Of a DNA stretch of 53,443 nucleotides, positions 9,034-17,312 are shown in pieces; position 1 is the stretch's first letter, and every line of letters begins with the position of its first letter. Source of the DNA: a virus. The stretch spans positions 1 to 53,443 of the IMG/VR virus record IMGVR_UViG_3300005747_000096, one strand, 5' to 3'. Both the position numbers and the translations under genes were made by a program. A model generated the notes under the pieces. That model did no database searches. It worked only from the letters and a program-made list of their open reading frames with translations, and was not told where the DNA came from.

Positions 9034-9813
9034 CTATCTTGCTGCACCACTTATGTCGTAGCTAAACTGACCGCTGCGGATAGCTTCCTGAATAGCGTCT
9101 GCGTTTTTCTCAAAGTCACGATCCGACATTGAATTCACCATGCTCTCAGAAAACTCTGCCCGTTGGTTAGCCGCTGGAGTAGACCGAGACAGCCTACCCA
9201 CGTCTTCTGCCGCTGATTTAGACTTAGTTTTGCGCTTGCCCGTATCAGCCTTGTACAAATCAATAGCCCGTGCCGCTGCTTTGGCATCAGTAGTGTTTTT
9301 GTACAGAGCATCTTCGATATACTGCGGCTGTTCTGCCACCCATTCATGGAACGAGGGGTCTTGCCGAATATCGTGGAAGTCAGGATGCAGTTTAACCAGT
9401 TGCTGCTCTGCTTCACGCTTAGTCAGCTTCTTTTCTAGGCTGCGTAGGTTATCCATACGCTTATCGCCTTCTTCCAAAGCTTCATTGGCCCTTTTACGTG
9501 CAATAGTATCCACGATTGAAGCCACGTCTGGGTACTTCTTAGACCATTGCTCAATCTCTTCATCAGACTTAGGAAACTTGATCTGGCCTTTAGCTGCCTG
9601 ATCTAATTGCTGCCGTAGCTGTGCAACTTCTTCATCCTTTTGTTGGAGAAGCTGTTGTTGATGCCGTCGAAGGTCACCGTACCGCTTTTTATAGGTAGCA
9701 TCTTCAGAATCTACCGGCTCTGGGCCGTCTGCTTGTGCTTCTTGCTGTTGCGCAAGTTCTTCGCTGTAAGAAAGACCATTGTCTTCCTCATTCTGTCTTT
9801 TATATTTTGCCAT
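9034..9813 (-). CDS. Putative capsid scaffolding protein
   Basis: The 259-residue protein is highly charged, rich in Gln, Glu, Lys and Arg, and predicted to be almost all helical or coiled coil. It has a Q-rich stretch (RRHQQQLLQQKDEEVAQLRQQLDQ at about residues 49-72), an EEIEQWSKKYPD motif, and a long basic helix with KRANEALEEGDKRMDNLRSLEKKLTKREAEQQ. This composition and the position between portal and capsid genes are typical of podovirus scaffolds. The family is too divergent to name from sequence alone. Confidence 0.7.
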   Translation of the reverse strand: MAKYKRQNEEDNGLSYSEELAQQQEAQADGPEPVDSEDATYKKRYGDLRRHQQQLLQQKDEEVAQLRQQLDQAAKGQIKFPKSDEEIEQWSKKYPDVASIVDTIARKRANEALEEGDKRMDNLRSLEKKLTKREAEQQLVKLHPDFHDIRQDPSFHEWVAEQPQYIEDALYKNTTDAKAAARAIDLYKADTGKRKTKSKSAAEDVGRLSRSTPAANQRAEFSESMVNSMSDRDFEKNADAIQEAIRSGQFSYDISGAAR

Positions 9814-9850
9814 TTTTGCCTCATTGGGGGCCGCTGTTGCGGGTAGCCCT

Positions 9851-10765
9851 TTAAGACATGATCATTAGTTTTGGTTTGCTGACCATGCCTGGTAAGTTGG
9901 ATGTAGTAGGCAAGATCTCCCCATCTTCCTCATCATCCAGCATGTCATCTACCTCTACGGTAGCGACTTCTACTTCAACGTCCTCTGAAGGAACGTCTTC
10001 TTCAGCTTCAGATCCCTCTTCAGGCTCTTCAGCTTCCTCTCCTGCATACTGTATAAGGCCCATATCATACATTCCCATGAGGCCCAGTTCGGCCTCTGAC
10101 TGCATGTCCATAATATGTTTAAGGCCGTGCCATTTAACGACATTAGCAGGGAGAACATATTCACCTTCGCTAATCATCGCTTCAATATCATCCCGTACAT
10201 TCTCTGCACTTGAACCAATTGGAATAGGGTTGCCTGATACGGGGTCAGACATCATGCCGCCACCGCAATCACAGTCATCACCGCCTTCGCATCCACATGG
10301 CATACCGCCGTGGTACATTTTCATGGCTTTCTGGACTGTCTCTCCACGCTGTTTTTCGTAATCAGACAGTTTGTTATCATTATTAAGATCAGCGTTTTTT
10401 TCATCTAGCTGAAACCGTTTATCTGCCATTTCTTTACCTTCCTCTGTGGTAATTCCCTTGCGGGCTGTTGCAAGACCGCCCAGCGCAAATGTCGGGGAGT
10501 TTTCATCTACAATCCCGCCTTCATTAAAATATTTTCTTGCTTTTTGGATAATGGGGCCAGTATTTACCCCTATCTTTTCTAAGCCGATAATACCCGCCAT
10601 ACCGCCCATTTTTGCAGTATCTTTCAGTACATCAAAAAAAGAATATGGTTCTTCTTCATCATTCCAATCCTTAAAATCTTCGGGATACTTATCCATCAAA
10701 TACTTTAATTCTTGGCGGTGAATCAGGTATTCCTGTTCTTCCTGATTGTACTCTTTATCTGGCAC
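9851..10765 (-). CDS. Conserved acidic head-region protein with EF-hand-like loop
   Basis: A 304-residue protein encoded between portal and scaffold. The probable start is GTG at 10765, overlapping the upstream stop (TAGTG). Visible features are a segment DLNNDNKLSDYE at about residues 127-138 with the spacing of an EF-hand/dockerin calcium loop, a Gly/Cys cluster (GGMPCGCEGGDDCDCGGGMM, about 153-172), a conserved EGEYVLPANVVKWHGLKHI block (about 197-215) and a long acidic tail. Related proteins accompany portal genes in many marine podoviruses. Its role in head assembly is unknown. Confidence 0.6.
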   Translation of the reverse strand: MPDKEYNQEEQEYLIHRQELKYLMDKYPEDFKDWNDEEEPYSFFDVLKDTAKMGGMAGIIGLEKIGVNTGPIIQKARKYFNEGGIVDENSPTFALGGLATARKGITTEEGKEMADKRFQLDEKNADLNNDNKLSDYEKQRGETVQKAMKMYHGGMPCGCEGGDDCDCGGGMMSDPVSGNPIPIGSSAENVRDDIEAMISEGEYVLPANVVKWHGLKHIMDMQSEAELGLMGMYDMGLIQYAGEEAEEPEEGSEAEEDVPSEDVEVEVATVEVDDMLDDEEDGEILPTTSNLPGMVSKPKLMIMS

Positions 10766-10980
10766 TACTCTGCTCCCTTAATCATTTCATCCCGAAGGGT
10801 TTTAAACCTACGGAGTTCAGCGATAGCGCCCTGTATTTCTAAGACACGGTGAGGATCTTTCGTATTTTCCAGTTGCTGGTGAAACCCTGCAATACGAACA
10901 GAAACATACTCATGCAACAAATCCATATAGGTGGGAGTGTTCACCAACAGGAGCATAGACTTACAAAACTGTTTATCCAT
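10765..10980 (-). CDS. Small helical protein between portal and head genes
   Basis: The 71-residue product (MDKQFCKSMLLLVNTPTYMDLL...) is predicted helical, with a heptad-like stretch IAGFHQQLENTKDPHRVLEIQGAIAELRRF. Its start overlaps the portal stop (TAATG) and its end overlaps the next start by 1 nt, so it is translationally coupled in the head operon. Similar tiny ORFs follow the portal gene in T7-like and HMO-2011-like phages. No function can be assigned. Confidence 0.6.
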   Translation of the reverse strand: MDKQFCKSMLLLVNTPTYMDLLHEYVSVRIAGFHQQLENTKDPHRVLEIQGAIAELRRFKTLRDEMIKGAE

Positions 10981-13127
10981 TATTGCACAGGGCCTTGCGG
11001 TGCTTGATTAGGATCAGGCTGTGTATTACCGCCATTGTCGCCGCCGCCAGCACCCGTGAAACCTTCTGCTCCTGGCTCTGGGGCTGCTCCTGGCGCTATA
11101 TTACCGCCGCCTGTTCCTGTTGGGTCTGAAGGGCTAGGTGGCCCACCCTCTTGCTGTTGCTGTGGCTGTTGAGGCATCATTGCCTGTATCTCAGCCATCA
11201 TTTTAGCTTGTATTACAGCCTCTCGTTGATCGTTCAGGATCTTGTCTTCATCTAAGTCCATGCTGGCTGCTAATTCACGCAAGACGTAATCGTATTTAAC
11301 AAACGGAGCCATCTGTGGATTTTGAGTCATCTGCATAAACTGAAGTAAGCGTTGACTACGGATTTCGTTACGCATCAGGCTTTCTGTGCCTTTAGCGATT
11401 ACGTCCAGATCCCCTACAAATTCCTTATCAAACAGGAACTGCATATTAAAACTAAACAGAGCTTTTCCTAGTGGAGCCAGCAAGTAATCATCTATGTTTC
11501 TGACTACTGCTTTAATGTTAGCTTGGGCCGCTCCCATCAACATGCTCATACCACTAGCAGTACGGCCTACACCTGTAATACCAGTACCGCCGTGACTGTA
11601 GCTAGGGATGCCTGTAGCCTCATCGGCTAACTGCCTAGCCTTGTCGTACATCATCATTAATTCATTAGAAACATTCGGAAACTTAGTGCCGTGGATGGCA
11701 GTACCTACTTGGCCCCCTTGTCTGCGAAACACTTTGCCGGGATATACCGTTAAGTCTTGCCCCGGCACCAAATTTGTTTCATCGACTTCGATTAACAGAT
11801 TACCAGAAAGCGCCGCATTATCGATTCCGAGCCTGTAGAAGCCATTCATTAACAGTTGTGTATCTTCCATATTTTCAGCGACACCGATGCCAAAGAAAGA
11901 ATATGGGTTATGCTCATATGGAACAGAATGATAAGGAATACGGTTAGGGGTAAATGGGTTTAAAACAAGACGAACTATCTGCCCATTACAAATCCACGCA
12001 TTGATCTGTATTTGATCATTATCTTCATATTCTTTGGGTATATCCAACTCTGCTTCATCTGCGAGTTCTTGGTCAATAATACCCCAGTACTCTAAAACCT
12101 CATACCTGTCGATTTGCTCACTACCTGCACTGTCTTCTAGTGCTTCTTCCCAGTACTCACGAATATAAGAAGGGCCGTAGCTTATAGCCAGTTCAATGCT
12201 TTCATCCCTAAAATATGGACGCTTCTTTAGTGCCCGCATTTGCGTTTTACTTAATCTATGACGCTGTACGGTATACTCAGCTTCGCCAATATTTCTAGAA
12301 TCTGGATCAGGATAGAAATCCCAAACAGAAGTATATTCTACTTTAGGAACTGTTTCATAAATCGGTTCATAGTTACCCTCTTCATCCCAACGAGGGTATT
12401 CTTTATCTGCAGCAAAAGGCCCTTTAATAATACCCTGCCCAAACAAAGCACACTCAAACGCCATTGAACGTAAATGCTTACTAGCTTGAGAAGACTCCAA
12501 CTGGTCATGCATTTTCTTCTCAAGGTTTTGTGCCGCACGTTTTGCAGGCTCAAAGGTAATAGATCCAGGTACCGTTCCTGCACCTAGTTCTAAGTCATCC
12601 TTAATAGGCTCTAGCTTTTCCCTATAAAGACCTAACTGCTTTGCAATATCAGGACGGGAAATACTACGTGGAACCTCATATTCTACGTTTGTCTTTTCTT
12701 TAACTTTTTCATCTGTCAGGGCGTTAGGGTTATAGCTAACTGCACCGGCAACATTATTCGGGTTATTACGTGCGTCTACACCAATTGGGAATTTACCGCC
12801 TGCAAACAGCACATCAATCATCTGGGCATACGCTGCCAGAACTTTTGTTTTGGTTACTTTAATAAAAGCCTGTGACTTTTCACTGTCGGTAAATTGAACG
12901 TCTGCACTATAAATACCACGGTAGTTTCTATATGCAGACAGCCATCTATCTTCGTCAGATTGTCTGTGCGTTTTGGCCCGTCTAAATTGACCATCAACAA
13001 AAGCAACTAGACTTGAATATTCTGTGTTTTCTTCTTCAACATCACCGTCTTCTTCCAAAGCAATAACACGATCTGTTTCCGTTGCTTCTTCTGGGTTTGG
13101 ATCAGTAGGTTTATCCATTAATGCCAT
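10980..13127 (-). CDS. Portal (head-to-tail connector) protein
   Basis: The product has about 715 residues from the ATG at 13127, which lies directly after the TerL stop; a TTG at 13139 would add four residues. It shows podovirus portal texture: an early FRRAKTHRQSDEDRWLSAYRNYRG helix, an IKVTKTKVLAAYAQMIDVLFAGGKFPI segment, the aromatic-rich KVEYTSVWDFYPDPDSRNI block, and a C-terminal region rich in Gln/Pro/Gly (residues about 655-715). It should form the dodecameric DNA channel at the capsid vertex. Assignment follows from size, motifs and position directly downstream of TerL. Confidence 0.8.
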   Translation of the reverse strand: MALMDKPTDPNPEEATETDRVIALEEDGDVEEENTEYSSLVAFVDGQFRRAKTHRQSDEDRWLSAYRNYRGIYSADVQFTDSEKSQAFIKVTKTKVLAAYAQMIDVLFAGGKFPIGVDARNNPNNVAGAVSYNPNALTDEKVKEKTNVEYEVPRSISRPDIAKQLGLYREKLEPIKDDLELGAGTVPGSITFEPAKRAAQNLEKKMHDQLESSQASKHLRSMAFECALFGQGIIKGPFAADKEYPRWDEEGNYEPIYETVPKVEYTSVWDFYPDPDSRNIGEAEYTVQRHRLSKTQMRALKKRPYFRDESIELAISYGPSYIREYWEEALEDSAGSEQIDRYEVLEYWGIIDQELADEAELDIPKEYEDNDQIQINAWICNGQIVRLVLNPFTPNRIPYHSVPYEHNPYSFFGIGVAENMEDTQLLMNGFYRLGIDNAALSGNLLIEVDETNLVPGQDLTVYPGKVFRRQGGQVGTAIHGTKFPNVSNELMMMYDKARQLADEATGIPSYSHGGTGITGVGRTASGMSMLMGAAQANIKAVVRNIDDYLLAPLGKALFSFNMQFLFDKEFVGDLDVIAKGTESLMRNEIRSQRLLQFMQMTQNPQMAPFVKYDYVLRELAASMDLDEDKILNDQREAVIQAKMMAEIQAMMPQQPQQQQEGGPPSPSDPTGTGGGNIAPGAAPEPGAEGFTGAGGGDNGGNTQPDPNQAPQGPVQ

Positions 13128-13128
13128 A

Positions 13129-14982
13129 TTAATATCCAAATGCTAAATCTGAGGGCCTGTAGCTCTGAGTAGGAACACCCTTGCCCATATCAAAAGGTGA
13201 AAAGGCTCTGGGCCTACTCATCACCCCATACCTGATAGAATCGTAGGTGTGGTCGGATGCAAATCTCTGATCAATGTCATCTGACCCTTTAGGACAGGAA
13301 GGTATGCTTGGTAGATCTGCGATAATCTGTCTGCACGTATTAAAGAATACAATTCCAGGTTGTTCTGTAATATCGTCTACCTTCATGCGTTGGTGTAATT
13401 GGTTCTTACCTGCTACCCGTGCGCCAGCGGTTCGATCACTAGGACGCCACCTACACCCCAAGCTAATCATTTCTTCAGCTATAGATGGGCCTAGTTGCCC
13501 ACGGTTATGCCAACAGCTTGAGTCCAGCACACCATACTGGATGCGATCCCCTAGTTCAGCTTCCATAACCGCATGGGCTAAATCTTTACCAGTATGCTTG
13601 GATAGGTATAGTTCTCTATAAACAATTAATGTTTCGTAGCTTGGATCTATTGCGTACCAATGTACCGCACTCCATGAACTATATCCGTAATCACATGACC
13701 TAAAGCGCACCCAGTCATCTGGTATATCAAAAGGCTCAATTACATGGTCGGACTGTTTAAACTCAGGGAACGCAGCGCCATCTGCTACTGCCCAATCGCC
13801 TTCTAATAATTGCCGCCGTTGGTTCTCTGGCAAAGATAAAAGGTTAGCTTCATATACTCCGTCTTCAGCTAGATAAGGATTGTCGTATAGGCTTGCAGGA
13901 ATAAACTTGCGGTAAAATAGCGGCTCACCCGCCTTTTCGTGTGTATCAGGGTACACAAGGGGTTTGCCTGTTTCGAGATCTTGCGCCACAAACTTTTTGT
14001 TCGCAGGGGCAGGATCAATAAACATCTTCTTGACCCACTGATGTCCTGGCCCGCCGGGGTTGGTAGTTGCCCGCATAAAGATAGGTAGGTCAGGATCTGT
14101 AGTACGAAGACGTGAGCGTAAATAATTGAAGCTGTAGGGGCTAGAATACTGAGTCAGTTCGTCTACACCAATATAAGAAAATGACTGACCTTGGTAACGC
14201 ATAACATCTTCGTCACGCTCAAGATATGTCATCCATAATCTTGCTCCGCTAGGGAACGTCCACTGGCTTTTCTTCTCCTGCCATTTCGAGCCTGGGTACG
14301 CTTTCGGGTAGAGTTCCTGTGACTTGAAAACCAATTCACGCAATTCGTCGTTTGTGCGGCGAAGGATGAGTCCACTGAATGCAGGATTTGAAAAATAGCG
14401 CATGGGATCTGCGAGTAGGCTGTAGCTTTTGCCGCCGCCTGCCGCTCCCCCGAACAAGACTTCTCTCTCTGGCGCTGCCAAGAAATCGGTTTGTGGCCCT
14501 GGATTTGGGGCGAATATAACTTCCTGTTTTTTTGCCTGCTCTTCAACGCTTCCGAAATCCAGATTATTGCTTGGCGTTTCTGGCTTATCTTCATGTTCAG
14601 CCAGCTTCTTAGTCATCAAAGTTGCTACCCGTTTAGCGTCTGATCTTTTACGCTTAACTGCAGCAATCTTTTTATCTTTAGCAGTCTTTGGCTTTCGCTT
14701 TTTATTAGCTTTATCGAGAGCGGCTATTCGTTTGCTATCAGGACGATGCTTTCTCCAAAGGATAATTACACCTTGATGGGAAATCTTTCTGCCTGCTTTA
14801 TCAGAAAGCCATTCTGCTACTTTTCTGGTAGCAAACCCGTTCTCAAGATAATCCAGTGCCTCTTCAACTAGAGCAACAATTCTCTCATCAGGAAATATCA
14901 GTAGAGGATTATCTTCATCAGCCACATACCCAAACGGTATTCTAGCTGTTCTGTTGGGCCTAGCTTTATTCTCCCACAGCAT
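13129..14982 (-). CDS. terL: Terminase large subunit with extra N-terminal DNA-binding-like domain
   Basis: I choose the ATG at 14982 (MLWENKARPNRTARIPFGY), giving 617 residues and a 17-nt overlap with terS; an in-frame upstream start at 15012 is less likely. Walker A GGAAGGGKS lies at about 178-186, Walker B YIGVDE at about 270-275, and the nuclease domain begins around RSCDYGY at about 428-434, where Asp431 is a probable metal ligand. Before the ATPase there is an unusual domain of about 70 residues (PFGY...KISHQG...WRKHR), then a basic Lys/Arg linker. That domain resembles the PF07508 'Recombinase' DNA-binding domain of serine recombinases and recurs in the endonuclease VII-like protein at 17911-18747. 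The enzyme packages DNA through the portal. Confidence 0.85.
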   Translation of the reverse strand: MLWENKARPNRTARIPFGYVADEDNPLLIFPDERIVALVEEALDYLENGFATRKVAEWLSDKAGRKISHQGVIILWRKHRPDSKRIAALDKANKKRKPKTAKDKKIAAVKRKRSDAKRVATLMTKKLAEHEDKPETPSNNLDFGSVEEQAKKQEVIFAPNPGPQTDFLAAPEREVLFGGAAGGGKSYSLLADPMRYFSNPAFSGLILRRTNDELRELVFKSQELYPKAYPGSKWQEKKSQWTFPSGARLWMTYLERDEDVMRYQGQSFSYIGVDELTQYSSPYSFNYLRSRLRTTDPDLPIFMRATTNPGGPGHQWVKKMFIDPAPANKKFVAQDLETGKPLVYPDTHEKAGEPLFYRKFIPASLYDNPYLAEDGVYEANLLSLPENQRRQLLEGDWAVADGAAFPEFKQSDHVIEPFDIPDDWVRFRSCDYGYSSWSAVHWYAIDPSYETLIVYRELYLSKHTGKDLAHAVMEAELGDRIQYGVLDSSCWHNRGQLGPSIAEEMISLGCRWRPSDRTAGARVAGKNQLHQRMKVDDITEQPGIVFFNTCRQIIADLPSIPSCPKGSDDIDQRFASDHTYDSIRYGVMSRPRAFSPFDMGKGVPTQSYRPSDLAFGY

Positions 14983-15349
14983 CTTCAGTTTTCGGGGGTA
15001 GAATAAACACACCGCCGCCTTGGCTGGTGACCTCTACCTGTTCCTTCTTAACCAAACCTGTGCGGTCTAGTATTTCACGGGCTGCAGAGATCGAATTTCT
15101 TGCGCCCATAGCACTAGGATCATCTAGAACCCCAATAATACCAAAGGCCGCTTTAGGTGCATTCATAGCCAGCATAAGGCTTGCACGTTCAATTATTTCT
15201 TCCCGTAAGTTCTTAACTACTTCGCCACTTTTCGTGGTCTTAGAGTAACCCGCTATATCCATAGCTTTGCGGATATTTCCCCCTGCTTCACCCATCAGGG
15301 CATCCAAAAAGGTTAACTGCTTATCCGTATAATTTTTCTCTACTTCCAT
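14966..15349 (-). CDS. terS: Terminase small subunit
   Basis: I start this at the ATG at 15349 (MEVEKNYTDKQLTFLDALMGEAGGN), which overlaps the stop of the upstream gene as TGATG; this gives 127 residues. The segment YTDKQLTFLDAL...GGNIRKAMDIAGYSKTTKSGEVVKNLREEI is a small-terminase helix-turn-helix (terminase_2-like) that recognises the packaging site. The C-terminal part has a conserved ARNSISAAREILDRTGLVKKEQVEV motif. Its position immediately before terL supports the call. Confidence 0.75.
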   Translation of the reverse strand: MEVEKNYTDKQLTFLDALMGEAGGNIRKAMDIAGYSKTTKSGEVVKNLREEIIERASLMLAMNAPKAAFGIIGVLDDPSAMGARNSISAAREILDRTGLVKKEQVEVTSQGGGVFILPPKTEDAVGE

Positions 15350-15624
15350 CACCCCATCGCCCTCATATATACAAAAGCTGCCCCGATAGACGCCGTAAAT
15401 ACGATCCACCAGATACGCTCAAAGAATTGAAGCTTATGGCCTCTAGACGCCGTAATTTCGTCCAGCTTTTGGATACGATCCCATATCATTTTTAACTGAT
15501 CGTCTACGTTATCCATCCGCTTGAAAACTGTAATCATACGCTCTTCCATGCGAGCAAGCGTTATGACTGCATTTGAAAGTGCGTCCAATTTGTCCTCAAT
15601 ACGAGTTAGGCGATCATCGCTCAT
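15349..15624 (-). CDS. Coiled-coil protein with C-terminal membrane segment (holin-like candidate)
   Basis: A 91-residue protein. Residues 1-65 form a heptad-like coiled coil (LTRIEDKLDALSNAVITLARMEERM), and residues of about 68-88 (FERIWWIVFTASIGAAFVYM) form a single transmembrane helix. This layout matches small phage membrane proteins such as haemolysin XhlA-like holin partners. It overlaps the neighbouring genes at both ends (4 nt upstream, 1 nt downstream). It could be a holin or a holin accessory; sequence alone does not decide. Confidence 0.6.
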   Translation of the reverse strand: MSDDRLTRIEDKLDALSNAVITLARMEERMITVFKRMDNVDDQLKMIWDRIQKLDEITASRGHKLQFFERIWWIVFTASIGAAFVYMRAMG

Positions 15625-15839
15625 TTTTCCTTAGACCCCACTGCAAAGTAAGTGGCTACTAATCCAGACAAGGCTAGATATTGAGCCATGAGAATTGATT
15701 CAGCCGCTTCCATGCGTGTAGGATCAATTAGTGTAGCTAGTGTGCAGGCCAGCATCATCGCAAATGCGGCCCAACACATATGTCTACGGTTCTTCTGATA
15801 TGTTGCCATATCTAAATGCTGGCGTTCTTCTACGGTCAT
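15621..15839 (-). CDS. Two-helix membrane protein (candidate holin)
   Basis: The 72-residue product has a charged N-terminus (MTVEERQHLDMATYQKNRRH), a first hydrophobic helix (MCWAAFAMMLACTLATLI), a short DPTRMEAAES loop, a second hydrophobic helix (ILMAQYLALSGLVATYFAV) and a short charged tail GSKEK. Two helices with both termini on the same side is the class II holin layout. It is translationally coupled (4-nt overlaps) to the genes on both sides. The lysozyme and spanins lie far away in the window (47467-48621), so the assignment is topological only. Confidence 0.55.
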   Translation of the reverse strand: MTVEERQHLDMATYQKNRRHMCWAAFAMMLACTLATLIDPTRMEAAESILMAQYLALSGLVATYFAVGSKEK

Positions 15840-15985
15840 TTCTTGGCCTTCTTAACAGCCGTACCGCCTTTATTCATTTTACCCGCTTTTAAATCTTTAT
15901 AGGTTTTATCGCTGATCGTGCTTTTACCCTTGGAACGTGAAGTGCCAGCTTTCTTTCGAGCGTTCATATTTTTTAACAGAGACAT
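15836..15985 (-). CDS. Very basic 49-residue protein
   Basis: A short gene starts at an ATG at 15985, and its TGA overlaps the next ATG by 4 nt (ATGA). The product (MSLLKNMNARKKAGTSRSKG...) has about 15 Lys/Arg residues and ends KGGTAVKKAKK. Similar Lys/Ser/Gly-rich microproteins (KxxTISDKTYKDLKAGK) occur beside terminase or portal genes in marine podoviruses. It may be a DNA-binding or virion-packaged basic peptide, but no function is known. The tight coupling on both sides supports its being real. Confidence 0.6.
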   Translation of the reverse strand: MSLLKNMNARKKAGTSRSKGKSTISDKTYKDLKAGKMNKGGTAVKKAKK

Positions 15986-15989
15986 AAAA

Positions 15990-16229
15990 TCACCAATTCT
16001 TGCAAGACCAGTAACGGGCCGTTAGTTTAGATTTTGCCGTGCTGCACTTGTGTCTGGCACGAAAGGATTTACGGCGCTTAGGGTTGCTCTTCTTGATCTT
16101 CATATTCGGGTCGCCGTATCGAATAATCTTCTCAGTGCCGCCCTCACACGCCTTCACAACAAACTTCTTGGATTCACCCGGTGTGCGGCGGGGCTTATTG
16201 CATTTCATCTTGGATTTATCGATTGCCAT
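15990..16229 (-). CDS. Conserved basic Cys-containing small protein
   Basis: A 79-residue protein from the ATG at 16229 (TGATG overlap with the upstream stop). The sequence includes KCNKPRRTPGESKKFVVKAC, EKIIRYGDPNMKI, then KRRKSFRARHKC and a TARYWSCKNW ending. Proteins with this KPRRTPG...KSFRARHxC...YW...W pattern are widespread in marine phages and also in some large eukaryotic DNA viruses, as far as I remember, and have no proven function. Four Cys residues and the many basic residues suggest a compact nucleic-acid-binding fold. Confidence 0.7.
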   Translation of the reverse strand: MAIDKSKMKCNKPRRTPGESKKFVVKACEGGTEKIIRYGDPNMKIKKSNPKRRKSFRARHKCSTAKSKLTARYWSCKNW

Positions 16230-16486
16230 CACGCCACCACGAAATCTACAATTTGCCCATCCGGGCTACGAAGCTTGTTAGGATCAGGATTATACGCATA
16301 CCTCTGATCAACCAGCTTTAGATTCTCGACGGGAGTATTCTCATCTATCGGTTCCACTGAACCCGCTTCACCCGCCCTAGCCTTCTTCTCTACCTGCTCC
16401 CCAGTACCGCTCTCAAAAATTACATTCACATGCGTCTGAAACGGCATACTAGGCAGAGGAAAGTGACTGATTAATGTCTCACCCAT
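16229..16486 (-). CDS. Small unknown protein
   Basis: The 85-residue product (MGETLISHFPLPSMPFQTHVNVIFESGTG...) ends with YNPDPNKLRSPDGQIVDFVVA. It overlaps the upstream gene by 8 nt and the downstream gene by 1 nt, as expected for a real member of this tightly packed operon. No motif I recognise. It is probably a minor structural or assembly protein by location. Confidence 0.6.
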   Translation of the reverse strand: MGETLISHFPLPSMPFQTHVNVIFESGTGEQVEKKARAGEAGSVEPIDENTPVENLKLVDQRYAYNPDPNKLRSPDGQIVDFVVA

Positions 16487-16946
16487 AATTCACCCAAGTC
16501 CACCAGAGCAGGCCGATAGCCGAACCAAAGACCACTACGAGGGCAAGACTCCACTGAATAATATTAGCGATAAAAGCTCTAGCCTTAGCACGATCTTCGG
16601 CTTCCTGCTTCTTGCGTACACGCTCTTTAGCCTGCCAATTGACCCAATCTTGATACAGGCCCGGTCGGCCAAACAGGCGCATAGCAGACTCGATTTCCTT
16701 CTTAGCCTCACGAATGCGCTCAAGCTCCATAAATTCATCAAAACTATCTTCGCTGCGTCCTAGCGCCATAGACAGAAGGGATTTCTTCTTAGACTCGCCT
16801 TCTGCCTTTAATGTCTCTTCGGCAGTGAGCAGGGCACTAAGCTGCTTACCCATTGAGGTAATATCAGAGCCGGTGCCTATTAATGTTTTGATCTGGCCTA
16901 CAGCGGCATTCGCCGCCGACACAATGGCAAGCGTTTCTGCTATCAT
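16479..16946 (-). CDS. Helical protein with C-terminal membrane anchor
   Basis: A 155-residue protein beginning MIAETLAIVSAANAAVGQIKTLIGTG. A long helical middle rich in Lys/Glu (SLLSMALGRSEDSFDEFMELERIREAKKEIE) is followed by a single C-terminal hydrophobic helix (IIQWSLALVVVFGSAIGLLWWTWV). Proteins with this start (an ALAAVSAANAAI-type amphipathic helix) and one C-terminal anchor occur near terminase genes in marine podoviruses. Function is unknown. A G-rich Shine-Dalgarno precedes the ATG. Confidence 0.6.
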   Translation of the reverse strand: MIAETLAIVSAANAAVGQIKTLIGTGSDITSMGKQLSALLTAEETLKAEGESKKKSLLSMALGRSEDSFDEFMELERIREAKKEIESAMRLFGRPGLYQDWVNWQAKERVRKKQEAEDRAKARAFIANIIQWSLALVVVFGSAIGLLWWTWVNYG

Positions 16947-16977
16947 CCTTCCCCCCGAAGAATTAGCTAAATGTAGG

Positions 16978-17172
16978 TTAAGTTGTGCCCTGCATCTGAT
17001 AGCACTGGTAACGGGCGTAGAAGTTTCTACCGTTTTTTATATTTTTTACGTCTTCTTCAACTTGAGCCTTGCAAGCAGCCTGACTGAAAAACCCTTGGTC
17101 TGTTCGAACCAATACATCACAAGTTCTAACATCCATCGGAGAAGCGCAGATCAGGACAACTGCAATCCACAT
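16978..17172 (-). CDS. Small secreted or membrane-anchored Cys-containing protein
   Basis: A 64-residue product starting MWIAVVLICASPMDVRTCDVL. The hydrophobic first 10-12 residues look like a short signal or anchor. Further Cys residues (ACKAQVEEDV..., RYQCYQM) could form disulfides in the periplasm. The ATG overlaps the preceding stop (TAATG). Comparable 'Cys-x-signal' microproteins recur in HMO-2011-like phages. No function is assigned. Confidence 0.55.
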   Translation of the reverse strand: MWIAVVLICASPMDVRTCDVLVRTDQGFFSQAACKAQVEEDVKNIKNGRNFYARYQCYQMQGTT

Positions 17173-17312
17173 TATTTTTTCTTCTTGTGGGCCATGCCAC
17201 CATACATCATCTTAGGCTTCTTATTAGCCATACCACCGTACATCATTTTAACTTTGGCAGGCTTACCCGCAGGGGGATTAGACGCACCGCACTTTGCTTT
17301 TTCCTTAGTCAT
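17172..17312 (-). CDS. Microprotein with MMYGGMA repeats
   Basis: A 46-residue protein from the ATG at 17312, overlapping the 3' end of the upstream gene by 8 nt and the next start by TAATG. The product MTKEKAKCGASNPPAGKPAK is followed by two copies of K-M-M-Y-G-G-M-A (residues 22-30 and 34-42), separated by Lys/Pro, and ends HKKKK. The repeat is exact and codon use differs between copies, so selection on the protein is likely. A related phrase (MKMYHGGM) occurs in the head-region protein at 9851-10765. Role unknown. Confidence 0.6.
   Translation of the reverse strand: MTKEKAKCGASNPPAGKPAKVKMMYGGMANKKPKMMYGGMAHKKKK

Noticed and set aside
9858-10361. Plus-strand 167-codon Ser-rich frame
   Set aside because: Shadow of the acidic tail (GAA/GAT codons read as TTC/ATC/TCT) of the minus-strand head-region gene.
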